This document shows, piece by piece, positions 44,051-53,204 of a stretch of 64,000 nt of DNA. The DNA is from Synergistales bacterium (lineage in GTDB: Bacteria > Synergistota > Synergistia > Synergistales > Aminobacteriaceae): assembly GCA_025997955.1 (NCBI GenBank), contig BNVH01000007.1, forward strand, positions 1 to 64,000. The letters run 5' to 3'. Below the pieces are notes generated by a model, which did no database searches, was not told the origin of the DNA, and was given only the letters and a program-made list of their open reading frames with translations. The position numbers and the translations under genes are program-made. Within the stretch, counting starts at the first letter, position 1. The number at the start of each line of letters is the position of its first letter.

Positions 44051-44105
44051 TTTTTCACCTTCCCGAAAATAGCGCTATTACTAAAAAATAGATTATTCGT
44101 CATTG

Positions 44106-44188
44106 TCAATCACCTGAGGCTTGCTGTTTTAGGTAGTTATTTAAAGCGTTAATCGGTCTTCTTTGGTAGCTAAACTATTTGTCGGCAT
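44106..44188 (-). pseudogene. Very small frameshifted frame with strong ribosome binding site
   Basis: An ATG at 44188 with AGGAGG at ideal distance starts MPTNSLATKEDR and then reaches a stop at 14 codons. One base to the side, the frame continues INALNNYLKQQASGD to a stop at 44106. The joint product would be a 27-residue helical peptide. Either a one-base deletion has broken a small gene or the frame is chance. It lies just upstream of folC. Confidence 0.35.
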
Positions 44189-44433
44189 AATAAACACCTC
44201 CTATTTAGAGAATGTACACCCTATGGGTGACAAAAGCAAGCGTGATCTTGTTCTTGTTGTTTGCCGCAAAAGTCAGGATATAAACGCCGTTATCAGGTTA
44301 AATACCATCACAACAGGAAGGTTTGTTCTTGATGCTTAAGTTGTTGACATTGATTTACAAACCCGAAGTCGTCACGTTAGGAGGTGGTAGAATAAAAGTT
44401 ACTTTCAGTCACTCTTGAAATGAGGATTGCGGT
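44189..44433. other. Region upstream of the defence island
   Basis: This 245-base stretch has no firm gene. A 38-codon frame (44223-44339, rightward) reads KRDLVLVVCRKSQDINAVIR with a stop after LDA; it has no good ribosome binding site and looks like a fragment of something larger. The stretch before the helicase holds TTGACA (44344-44349) and a TAGAATAAA element (44386-44394), which could form its promoter, albeit with long spacing. Confidence 0.35.
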
Positions 44434-47400
44434 ATGGCTCGACTTGAAGATATAACAGTTGGCGCAAGCGTTATCGGCGTAGCGGGAAACGCGCCGGTCA
44501 CCGTTGTCGCGGTCAAATGGTACGGCGACGCAGTCTTAGAGATTACATTCAAGGACGCCAAAGGGCAACTTGCCAATCAGCTTTTATATAGAGAGGACGA
44601 AGAACGGCTGAACGTAGCAGACAGCAGTTTGCCATGGAGTTTTGACGCGGACGCAAATCTGCTTCGCCTTGTGTCGGAGGCGTATCGTATCGCCGTAGCC
44701 CATATTTTTGACCCATACCTCGCGGTACATACTTCGGAAATTGAACCGTTGCCACATCAAGTTTCAGCTGTTTATCAGGAAATGCTCTCGCGACTGCCGC
44801 TTCGTTACATATTGGCGGACGACCCCGGCGCCGGCAAAACAATAATGACAGGGTTGTTTTTGAAAGAACTGCTCGCGCGCGGTGACCTGAAGCGTTGCAT
44901 GATAGTATCGCCCGGCAACTTGGCCGAGCAGTGGCAAGATGAGCTATACCGCAAGTTCAATCTGCGGTTTGAGATACTCACCAATGACCGCATTGAGTCA
45001 GCTGTTACAGGCAATGTGTTTACGGAAACAAACCTCTGTATCGTGCGCTTGGACAAGCTATCGCGCAACGAAGACATTCAGGAAAAACTGCGCGTTACGG
45101 ACTGGGATTTAGTTGTATGCGACGAAGCGCACAAGATGTCAGCAACCGTCTGGGGTGGAGAGATAAAATACACGAAGCGATTCCAATTAGGACGGCTACT
45201 GTCGTCTATAGCGCGTCACTTTCTGCTTCTGACCGCGACGCCTCATAACGGCAAAGAAGAGGACTTCCAACTCTTTATGTCTCTTGTAGACCAAGACCGT
45301 TTCGAGGGCGCGGCGAGAAGCGGAACTCAAGCCGTTGACGTTTCGGACGTTATGCGTCGTCTTGTAAAAGAGGACTTGCTGAAATTTGACGGCACGCCAT
45401 TGTTCCCCGAACGTCGCGCCTATACTGTAAACTATGACTTATCTCCTTTAGAGGCACAGCTTTACGGGGCGGTGACGGAATATGTGCGGGAGGAGTTCAA
45501 CCGGGCCGATAATCTCAACAGCGAGCGCAAAAACACGGTCGGGTTCGCGCTGACGATTCTTCAACGGCGTCTCGCGTCCTCCCCTGAAGCAATTTACCAG
45601 TCTCTAAAACGCCGCCGTGAGCGTTTAGAAAGTCGTCTTTCGGAAGAACGGCTCGGTAAACGCGTCGCGGATTATATATTTGCGGCAAGCGATGATTATG
45701 ACGATGACGATTTGCCGTCTTCGGAATTGGAAGACGCGGAGGAAAAGGTTGCCGACCAAGCGTCCGCCGCGTCCACAATCTCAGAATTGGAAGCCGAGAT
45801 CAAGACGCTCAAAAATCTCGAACGCATGGCGAACGACGTTCGCGTAAGCGGCAAAGACCGCAAATGGGAAGAACTCTCTTTGCTTTTGCAGGATAACAGC
45901 AATATGTTCGACTCAAGTGATTTGCGAGAGAAACTTATCATATTCACTGAACACCGCGACACTCTCCGCTATCTCACAGATAAAATCCGCTCTCTTCTCG
46001 GGAGCGAGGAGGCTGTTGTGACGATACACGGAGGGCTCTTGCGCGATGAGCGGCGAAAAACTGAGGAGCTCTTCAAACAAGATAAAGAAGTGCGAATCCT
46101 AATAGCCACTGACGCGGCGGGCGAGGGTATCAACCTGCAACGCGCCCACCTTATGGTGAACTACGACCTACCGTGGAACCCTAACAGACTTGAACAGCGT
46201 TTCGGTCGTATTCACCGTATAGGACAGACTGAGGTCTGTCACCTGTGGAACCTTGTGTCGCGCGAGACCCGTGAGGGTATGGTGTTTCAGCGGCTCTTTG
46301 AAAAATTGGAACAAGAACGCGAAGCGCTCAAAGGCAAAGTGTTTGACGTTCTTGGCAAAGTGACGTTCAACAATCGCTCACTGCGAGAGCTGCTCATTGA
46401 GGCTGTGCGTTACGGCAACGACCCCGATGTTCGCGCGCGTCTTTACGAAGTCGTGGACAATTCGCTTGACCGCGAATCGCTCCAAAAACTGCTTGAAGAA
46501 CACGCGCTGACCGAGAATACGATGGACGTTCATAAGGTTATGGCAATCCGTGAAGATATGGAACGCATAGAGGCGCGCAAACTCCAGCCTCATTTCATAG
46601 AGTCGTTCTTCATAGAAGCCTTTACGAGCGTTGGCGGCAAAGTGAAGCCGCGCGAGCATGGGCGCTATGAAATAACATCCGTGCCGTTCGCCGTCCGAAA
46701 CCGCGATATGCAGATTGGCTTCGGTGAACCGGTATTACAGCGTTACGAACGTGTTTGTTTTGACAAACCTTATCGAAACATACAAGGTCTGTCTCCCGCC
46801 GCGCTCATCGCTCCTGGACACCCACTCTTAGAGGCCACTATTGACCTTATACGCGAGCGCAACGCGGAAGTATTGAAACGCGGCGCGATATTTATTGATG
46901 ACGCTGACTATGGCACGGACGCGAGACTGCTGTTTTACATCGAAGATTCCGTTCAGGACGGCGTAATGCTGTCCGGCAACCGCCGCCGCGTCATATCGAA
47001 GCATATTCACTTTGTGGAAATCCGCTCTGACGGCGCGGCCGCAAACGCCGGCTACGCGCCTTATTTGGACTATCGCGCAGCGAGTGGCGAAGAGGCGGAC
47101 TTTGTGCGTTCATTCTTGAATAGCCAGCAATGGTTGAAAGCGAACGTGGAGGATAAAGCTATCGGATACGCCATTTCACAGGTGATACCCGCTCACGTCG
47201 CAGAAGTGCGCGACCGCAAGACGAAACTGATTGGCAAGACCGTCAAAGCCGTAAAAGAAAGGCTGACCACTGAAATACGATACTGGGACTTCCGAGCCCT
47301 CGACTTGAAAGAAAAGGAATCCGCAGGTAAGATAAACGCCAAGCTCAACTCGCAGATGGCGGCACGACGGGCCGAAGAGCTTGAAGCCCGTATGCAAAAG

Positions 47401-47937
47401 CGGCTTGCCGAGCTTGAAACGGAGAAACTCATCTCCGCAACGCCGCCCGTTGTGATGGGCGGGGCCGTGATAATCCCACGCGGACTTTTGAGTAAATTAG
47501 AGGGTAAGCCTGATACGTTTACCGCCGATGCAAAGACGAGGCGTGAGATTGAGTTTGCGGCAATGAAAGCCGTGATAGATATTGAAGTATCGCTCGGCTA
47601 TACGCCACGCGACGTGAGCGCTGAAAAATGCGGCTATGACATAGAATCCGCTATCCCAACAGAACTGCGCGGCTTTGACGGCTCTACGCTTCGCTTTATC
47701 GAAGTCAAAGGCAGAGCAAAGGGCGCGAATACCGTAACAGTCAGCAAAAACGAGATACTCACGGCATTCAATAAGCCGGATGAGTATATCTTGGCTGTCG
47801 TGGAAGTAGATGGAACGAATACACACACGGTTTACCTGAAGAAACCGTTCCACGAACGCCCTGATTTCGCCGCTACGAGCGTGAATTATAACATTGGAGA
47901 ACTGACGCATAATGCAGAAGTGCTTTATCATCAATAA
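44434..47937 (+). CDS. SNF2-like helicase with C-terminal DUF3883 (defence island)
   Basis: 1167 residues. Helicase motif I is DDPGAGKT (129-136), motif II is DEAH at 230-233, motif III is LLTATPHNGK and motif VI is QRFGRIHRIGQ near 590, the SNF2/DISARM-type arrangement. A long coiled central section follows. The C-terminal 160 residues form DUF3883, with Glu1090 and Lys1092 in IEVKGR that fit a PD-(D/E)XK-type fold. Probably an ATP-driven DNA translocase that inspects unmodified DNA. First gene of a rightward series with a DUF1156 methylase and a DUF499 ATPase, a set associated with anti-phage defence. Confidence 0.88.
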   Translation: MARLEDITVGASVIGVAGNAPVTVVAVKWYGDAVLEITFKDAKGQLANQLLYREDEERLNVADSSLPWSFDADANLLRLVSEAYRIAVAHIFDPYLAVHTSEIEPLPHQVSAVYQEMLSRLPLRYILADDPGAGKTIMTGLFLKELLARGDLKRCMIVSPGNLAEQWQDELYRKFNLRFEILTNDRIESAVTGNVFTETNLCIVRLDKLSRNEDIQEKLRVTDWDLVVCDEAHKMSATVWGGEIKYTKRFQLGRLLSSIARHFLLLTATPHNGKEEDFQLFMSLVDQDRFEGAARSGTQAVDVSDVMRRLVKEDLLKFDGTPLFPERRAYTVNYDLSPLEAQLYGAVTEYVREEFNRADNLNSERKNTVGFALTILQRRLASSPEAIYQSLKRRRERLESRLSEERLGKRVADYIFAASDDYDDDDLPSSELEDAEEKVADQASAASTISELEAEIKTLKNLERMANDVRVSGKDRKWEELSLLLQDNSNMFDSSDLREKLIIFTEHRDTLRYLTDKIRSLLGSEEAVVTIHGGLLRDERRKTEELFKQDKEVRILIATDAAGEGINLQRAHLMVNYDLPWNPNRLEQRFGRIHRIGQTEVCHLWNLVSRETREGMVFQRLFEKLEQEREALKGKVFDVLGKVTFNNRSLRELLIEAVRYGNDPDVRARLYEVVDNSLDRESLQKLLEEHALTENTMDVHKVMAIREDMERIEARKLQPHFIESFFIEAFTSVGGKVKPREHGRYEITSVPFAVRNRDMQIGFGEPVLQRYERVCFDKPYRNIQGLSPAALIAPGHPLLEATIDLIRERNAEVLKRGAIFIDDADYGTDARLLFYIEDSVQDGVMLSGNRRRVISKHIHFVEIRSDGAAANAGYAPYLDYRAASGEEADFVRSFLNSQQWLKANVEDKAIGYAISQVIPAHVAEVRDRKTKLIGKTVKAVKERLTTEIRYWDFRALDLKEKESAGKINAKLNSQMAARRAEELEARMQKRLAELETEKLISATPPVVMGGAVIIPRGLLSKLEGKPDTFTADAKTRREIEFAAMKAVIDIEVSLGYTPRDVSAEKCGYDIESAIPTELRGFDGSTLRFIEVKGRAKGANTVTVSKNEILTAFNKPDEYILAVVEVDGTNTHTVYLKKPFHERPDFAATSVNYNIGELTHNAEVLYHQ

Positions 47938-47983
47938 ACACTTATAAATTGCAATCTATCACCTTTAAGGGAGAAACGTTACA

Positions 47984-49003
47984 ATGGCACGTAAACGCAA
48001 GATGGTTCAATATAACTTGCTCAAGAATTCTACAGCGGCATATTTCGCCGCAATAGAAATTCACAATAAGCCTCATGTCTTTTACCGATACGAAACAGCA
48101 ACTTTACTTATTATGAATGCATGGGAACTCCTTCTTAAAGCATTTATTTGGAAATTTATTAAAAATCGTTCAATATACGATAAGGATGGACACACAATTT
48201 CTCTTGATAAAGCACTTGATTATGTTAGTGAACACTTAAATATTCAAAAGCCAAAGTGCTTTTTCGCAATCAGGGCAAATATTCAGCAAATTAAAGAATA
48301 CCGAGATAAGATTGTACATTATTATAATGAACAACTTACACCGTATATCTTTATGCTGATAGCACGTTGTGCGCTTAATTATGTTGAGTTTATGCGGGAA
48401 TATTTTTCAAAAGATATTGTGGCCGATGAAGAACTCTTTATAATGCCACTTGGTTTTAAGTTGCCATTTAAGCCAGAGGATTTTCTTTCACGTAAGGCTC
48501 CAGCTTATACTTCATCAGTTGAAGCAAGGAATTTTATCGACAAGATGATTTCTATCACTACAGAATTGGAAAATCAAGGTGTTTCAGATTCAATTGTGTT
48601 AGGATTTAATATCTATCTTGAGAGTGTTAAAAAGATTGAGAATAGCGATCTTCTCGTTGCCCTTACTGGTGTAGAGGAGGCTGACACTAAATTTGCAAAA
48701 ATTACAAACGTGCATTTGACAGACGATCCATCAGCTCAGATAGTCCATATGAGTGATGAGCAGTTTAGAAATATTTGGAAGTATGACTATGACTATATTG
48801 TTAATTGGTGCAAAGAAAACATATCGGGTTTTAAGCAAGGGAATTTATTTAATGGCGTAATGAGGAAGATCAAAGAGGATGTAAGATGCGCGTATAAACG
48901 CAGGCTTGATAGCAGGAATCCTAAATCCGCATCAAAGGATTTCTACACAGAATATGCACTTGAACAGATAAAATCAAAATACTATGAAGAACAAGGAGAA
49001 TGA
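47984..49003 (+). CDS. DUF3644-domain protein
   Basis: 339 residues. The first 150 residues match DUF3644, with NAWELLLKAFIWKFIKN and EYRDKIVHYYNE; the latter (Arg-Asp-x-x-x-His) looks like a HEPN-type Arg-x4-His RNase motif, so an RNase toxin is a fair guess, though unproven. The gene is distinctly AT-richer in codon choice than its neighbours, a sign of separate origin. Its end overlaps the start of the methylase gene by 20 bases, so it is translated as part of the operon. Confidence 0.78.
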   Translation: MARKRKMVQYNLLKNSTAAYFAAIEIHNKPHVFYRYETATLLIMNAWELLLKAFIWKFIKNRSIYDKDGHTISLDKALDYVSEHLNIQKPKCFFAIRANIQQIKEYRDKIVHYYNEQLTPYIFMLIARCALNYVEFMREYFSKDIVADEELFIMPLGFKLPFKPEDFLSRKAPAYTSSVEARNFIDKMISITTELENQGVSDSIVLGFNIYLESVKKIENSDLLVALTGVEEADTKFAKITNVHLTDDPSAQIVHMSDEQFRNIWKYDYDYIVNWCKENISGFKQGNLFNGVMRKIKEDVRCAYKRRLDSRNPKSASKDFYTEYALEQIKSKYYEEQGE

Positions 49004-51737
49004 GCCTGTGTATAAAAAGAAACTCATAGAAGTCGCCCTGCCGCTCGAAGCTATAAACGCGGAGTCGGCGCGCGAAAAATCCATTCGCCACGGGCATCCG
49101 TCCACGCTACATCTGTGGTGGGCGCGGCGTCCATTGGCGGCGGCGCGTGCTGTCATATGGTCTTCGCTTGTGGACGACCCCTCATCATTGCCGGAGCAAT
49201 TTCCTACGGAAGAAGCGCAAAACGCCGAGAGAGCGCGTCTGTTTGGCATTTTGACAAGGCTTGTAAAGTGGGAAAACTCCAACAATGCACTCATTCTCGC
49301 CGAAGCCAAAGCGGAGATTATGAAATCCACTGACGGCAATCCACCTGCGTTGCTCGACCCGTTCGCAGGCGGCGGTTCTATTCCACTTGAAGCGCAACGG
49401 CTCGGTTTGGAGGCTCACGCGTCCGACCTGAACCCTGTCGCCGTTATGATAAACAAGGCAATGATTGAGATACCTCCGAAGTTTGCCGGGCAGCCGCCGG
49501 TGAATCCCGACGCTCGGCAAAATTATATAAAAAACAAAGAATGGCCGGGCGCGTCCGGGCTTGCCGAAGATGTGCGCTATTACGGCGAATGGATGAAAAA
49601 AGAGGCATTCAAACGCATAGGACATTTGTACCCAAAAGTTAAAATTCCAAAAGAACAAGGCAGCGGCGAAGCAACTGTTATAGCGTGGATTTGGGCGCGA
49701 ACTGTGAAATGCCCGAACCCAGCCTGCGGGTGTGAAATGCCGCTGGCGAGCAGTTTTGTACTATCAAAGAAAAAAGGGCATGAAGCGTATATTCAACCAA
49801 TAATCTATGAAAACACAATAACTTATACCGTGAAGTATGGCAAAAGTGCGCCGGAAGCACCAAAAACGGGACGTGGTAAATTCAAATGTATCGCTTGCGG
49901 ACAGGCAACACCGTCTAATCATATTCACGATGAATATAAAGCGAAGCGCGGTGGTTCTCAACTTATGGCTATTGTCGCTGAGGGAAAAGGTGGGCGTTTA
50001 TATATTTCACCAAATAACGAGCAAGTTAAAATTGCTGGTTGTGGAAAACCCAAATGGAAGCCTGAAGCGGAAATGAACCAAGATTGCACAGACTTAATCA
50101 GTGGGCGCGGTTATGGCTTTACGCATTGGCATGAACTCTTCACCAATCGCCAACTAACTGCGCTAACTACATTCAGCGACCTTGTTACCGAAGCGCAAGC
50201 GCAAGTTGAGCGTGACGGTGGTTCAAAAGAATATGCACAGGCTGTGGGTGTATATTTAACGTTTGGCGTAAGCCGAAACACAGATATTAACAATGCCTTG
50301 TGTCGATGGGAAATAACAAAGACTCAAGTACGGAATCTTTTCACACGTCAAGCAATACCGATGGTATGGGACTATGCCGAAAATAACGTATTTGGTGAAG
50401 CGGCAGGCGGGTATACGGTAAGCCTTTCTTCAATCATTAAAGTGATAGAAAGGTTTTATACAAATGCAATACCGGGCTTTGTAAGTCAGCAAGATGCGCA
50501 GAGCGATAACGGTTTGCGTAATATTATGGTTTCAACAGACCCGCCATATTATGACAACATAGGCTATGCTGATTTGTCTGATTTCTTTTATGTTTGGTTG
50601 CGGCAGTCCTTGAAAGGAAATTATCCTGATTTGTTCCGCACAATGCTTGTTCCTAAAACGGAAGAACTGATAGCGACACCTTATCGTTTTGACGGTAGTA
50701 GAGAAAAAGCAAATGCTTTCTTTGAGAGTGGAATGTTACAAACATTTAAACAAATAAATGCCTACGTGCGTGGCGATATACCTACAACTGTATATTATGC
50801 TTATAAACAAAGCGAAAATGAGGAAAATAACACCTCATCGACTGGTTGGGAAACAATGTTGTCGGCAATCATTCAAGCCGGGTTTTCTATAACAGGTACT
50901 TGGCCAATGAGGACAGAGTTATCCAATCGTATGATTGGGAAAGACACCAACGCCCTCGCATCCTCTATCGTTCTCGTCTGCCGCAAACGCCCCACCGACG
51001 CGCCGTCTTGTACTCGCCGTGACTTCATCAACGCGCTCAAACGCGAACTCAAACCCGCGTTGGCGAAACTGCAAGCCTCGAACATCGCCCCCGTGGACTT
51101 GGCGCAGTCGGCAATCGGCCCCGGCATGGGCGTGTACTCGAAGTTCTCCCAAGTGCTTGAAGCTGACGGAACGCCGATGAGCGTCCGAAGCGCTTTGCAG
51201 ATAATCAACCAGGAGCTCGACCTGTATTTCACAGAACAGGACGGCGAGCTTGACCGCGACAGCCGTTTCTGTGTTGACCTCTATTCACAATACGCGTTCA
51301 ACGATATGAAATTCGGCGAAGCGGACGTCCTCGCTCGCGCGAAAAATACATCTGTGGAAAAACTCGCGGCAAGCGGCGTCCTCTACGCGCAAAAGGGCGT
51401 GGTCAGGCTTCTGACCCGCGAGGAAATACCCGTAAATACGAACAACAAAGATATTGTATGGCTGCTCACACAGCAGTTGACCCGCGCTATGGAAACGGGC
51501 GGCGTGGTCGCCACCGCACGGATGGTCTTGGATATGTCTGGTTCAAATGCAGAATACGCCAAAGCTCTGGCGTATCGGCTGTTCGGGGTCGCTGAACGCA
51601 AGGGCTGGGCGCAGGAAGCCTACGCCTATAACTCGCTTGTCATAGCGTGGCCTGATGTGCAGTCCAAGGCGGCAGAGTTGCTCTCTCATCAGGACGATGG
51701 CGAGCAACTAACGATGTTTGACGGAGGTAATGAGTAA
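48984..51737 (+). CDS. DUF1156 adenine-specific DNA methylase with zinc ribbon
   Basis: 917 residues. The N-terminal DUF1156 region starts KKLIEVALPLEAINAESARE and includes the LWWARRPLAAAR stretch. SAM-binding motif I is LLDPFAGGGSIPLEA (Asp125), the catalytic motif is DPPYYDNIGY (Asp519-Tyr522), fitting N6-adenine or N4-cytosine methylation. Between them lies a zinc ribbon: CPNPACGC (243-250) and CIACG (302-306). Probably marks host DNA for the helicase/DUF499 machinery. The middle, about 49740-50930, is much more AT-rich than both ends and contains the zinc ribbon and catalytic motif, which suggests exchange of the target-recognition part. Its last base is the first base of the next gene. 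Confidence 0.9.
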   Translation: MKNKENEPVYKKKLIEVALPLEAINAESAREKSIRHGHPSTLHLWWARRPLAAARAVIWSSLVDDPSSLPEQFPTEEAQNAERARLFGILTRLVKWENSNNALILAEAKAEIMKSTDGNPPALLDPFAGGGSIPLEAQRLGLEAHASDLNPVAVMINKAMIEIPPKFAGQPPVNPDARQNYIKNKEWPGASGLAEDVRYYGEWMKKEAFKRIGHLYPKVKIPKEQGSGEATVIAWIWARTVKCPNPACGCEMPLASSFVLSKKKGHEAYIQPIIYENTITYTVKYGKSAPEAPKTGRGKFKCIACGQATPSNHIHDEYKAKRGGSQLMAIVAEGKGGRLYISPNNEQVKIAGCGKPKWKPEAEMNQDCTDLISGRGYGFTHWHELFTNRQLTALTTFSDLVTEAQAQVERDGGSKEYAQAVGVYLTFGVSRNTDINNALCRWEITKTQVRNLFTRQAIPMVWDYAENNVFGEAAGGYTVSLSSIIKVIERFYTNAIPGFVSQQDAQSDNGLRNIMVSTDPPYYDNIGYADLSDFFYVWLRQSLKGNYPDLFRTMLVPKTEELIATPYRFDGSREKANAFFESGMLQTFKQINAYVRGDIPTTVYYAYKQSENEENNTSSTGWETMLSAIIQAGFSITGTWPMRTELSNRMIGKDTNALASSIVLVCRKRPTDAPSCTRRDFINALKRELKPALAKLQASNIAPVDLAQSAIGPGMGVYSKFSQVLEADGTPMSVRSALQIINQELDLYFTEQDGELDRDSRFCVDLYSQYAFNDMKFGEADVLARAKNTSVEKLAASGVLYAQKGVVRLLTREEIPVNTNNKDIVWLLTQQLTRAMETGGVVATARMVLDMSGSNAEYAKALAYRLFGVAERKGWAQEAYAYNSLVIAWPDVQSKAAELLSHQDDGEQLTMFDGGNE

Positions 51738-52585
51738 TGGCTATCAATCGTGTGGAAATAAAGAATTTTTTGGTGTTCAAGGGCGAGTTTGCGATGGATT
51801 TTTGCCCCGGTGTGAATGTCATCATCGGTGGGAACGCGACGGGGAAAACGACACTGCTAAAATATTTGTGGGTAAAGGAAAGGGGTCTTGACCCAGATTC
51901 TTTCAAAGATAATCTCTATTGGCATACTCCAAAGTACGGTGTGGACGATTATGATAAGCATCCTCTAATATTCATACCTGTTACCGAAATGTTGACACAT
52001 TCAAAAGGCTTTTTGGGGTTAAACACAAGATTTGAAATGCCTTTTGATCAAACAGAGGTTGATATATTAGCGTTTGCTACTTCTCCGGTTACGAGAGAGC
52101 TTACCCTTAACGCTGTCAAAACGCTTGATAAAATCAAGGATGTCATAGGCGGAGAAGTACGATACGAAAACGACACTTTTTATATCGGAGAGCGTCCGTT
52201 TTCGTTTGAAGCATCCGGTTATCGTAAGCTTGGCTTGTTGTGGAAACTGCTCCGTAATGGACTACTCGAAAGCGATAGCGTGTTGTTTTGGGACGAACCC
52301 GAAAACTCACTTAATCCCGAACTTATGCCAGTTCTCGTTGAAATTCTACTTGAACTTCAGCGTGGCGGAGCGCAAATATTTCTTGCCACACATAGTGAGA
52401 TACTTGCGAGTTACTTTGACGTGAAACACAAGCCCGACGACAGCGTGATGTTTTATTCGCTGTATAAAGACGGAGAGCAAATCAAGGCCGATGAGAGCGA
52501 GCGGTTTGACTTACTCGTTCCGAACAACTTAACAGCCGAGCAGGTCGAACTATACGAGCAGGAAGTTGAAAAAGGGTTGGGTTAA
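51737..52585 (+). CDS. AAA-family ATPase (RecF/OLD-like)
   Basis: 282 residues. The first strand RVEIKNFLVFKGEF leads to Walker A GGNATGKTT (31-39). The signature region is SFEASGYRKLGLLWKLL, and Walker B with its catalytic Glu is VLFWDEPENSLNPEL (Asp186, Glu187), followed by FLATHSEILASYF. This is the AAA_21/AAA_15 type common in defence pairs such as retron, Septu or OLD-like systems, usually joined to a nuclease. Its stop overlaps the start of a truncated gene that appears to be that nuclease. Its first 80 bases also recur at 52926. Confidence 0.88.
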   Translation: MAINRVEIKNFLVFKGEFAMDFCPGVNVIIGGNATGKTTLLKYLWVKERGLDPDSFKDNLYWHTPKYGVDDYDKHPLIFIPVTEMLTHSKGFLGLNTRFEMPFDQTEVDILAFATSPVTRELTLNAVKTLDKIKDVIGGEVRYENDTFYIGERPFSFEASGYRKLGLLWKLLRNGLLESDSVLFWDEPENSLNPELMPVLVEILLELQRGGAQIFLATHSEILASYFDVKHKPDDSVMFYSLYKDGEQIKADESERFDLLVPNNLTAEQVELYEQEVEKGLG

Positions 52586-52909
52586 TGGACATGGAGTTCA
52601 TTCCAGACAGCGCTTACATTATCGAAGAATCGCCCGCCCGCTTGGCTTGCGGTGCTGATATTCGCTCGGTCGAGTTTATCCGCCGTAAGGATGCGAGTTT
52701 GCTGTTTATCGAAGCAAAAGCAACAATCGCCAACCCTGAAAAATCGCCTGAACCGTATAGAACCGAAATTGACCAAATCAGACTGGTGCAGACCCGTAAA
52801 ACGAACCATTGAACAGGCATTACCTTTGTATATCAAGAAAATATGGAAGCCTGAAATATTTGTAATAAATCATACAACAGCAATAAAACGGGGAATTGTT
52901 GTAGCTTGA
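52585..52909 (+). pseudogene. Decayed partner of the AAA ATPase, probably a nuclease
   Basis: The ATG at 52585 shares a base with the ATPase stop. It reads MEFIPDSAYIIEESPARLAC and then FIRRKDASLLFIEAKATIAN, where Glu-Ala-Lys fits a PD-(D/E)XK-type core, and stops after 75 codons at 52812. A different frame from about 52800 continues IEQALPLYIKKIWKPEIFVI and ends at 52909, looking like the natural C-terminus of the same protein. An internal deletion and frameshift have therefore removed the middle. If the pair worked as effector, it is now broken or reduced to the ATPase. Confidence 0.6.
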
Positions 52910-52925
52910 AAGGATAATGTTGACA

Positions 52926-53180
52926 GAGGTAGCGAGTAATGGTTATCAATCGTGTGGAAATAAAGAATTAAAGAATTTTTTGGTGTTTAAGGGCGAGTTT
53001 GCGACGGACTTGAAACAAAACGAGATATTAGAAGCGCAACGACGTTGGCTCTATAATAAAATCATAGGTCGTGTTCCCACCGGTCTTAACAAGGATTTTT
53101 TAAATTTTTCGAGCATTAAGTTTGATATGCCTGAAATATCCAACACAGAGAAATATGGTTTCACTATTGTGCATGCTTAA
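52926..53180 (+). pseudogene. Partial second copy of the ATPase gene start, frameshifted
   Basis: Bases 52926-53009 repeat 51724-51799 with a few changes: ribosome-binding region, ATG and first 20 codons of the AAA ATPase. In the copy TAAAGAAT occurs twice in a row (52961-52976), where the original has it once. These 8 extra bases make an in-frame stop after ten codons. Without them the frame would run to 53180 and end in a different, unrecognised tail (ILEAQRRWLYNKIIGRVPTG and on). The homology ends abruptly at 53009, so the piece is a recombination joint, not a whole gene. Confidence 0.7.
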
Positions 53181-53204
53181 TAAACACATTGGGAGGCATT
53201 GGGA

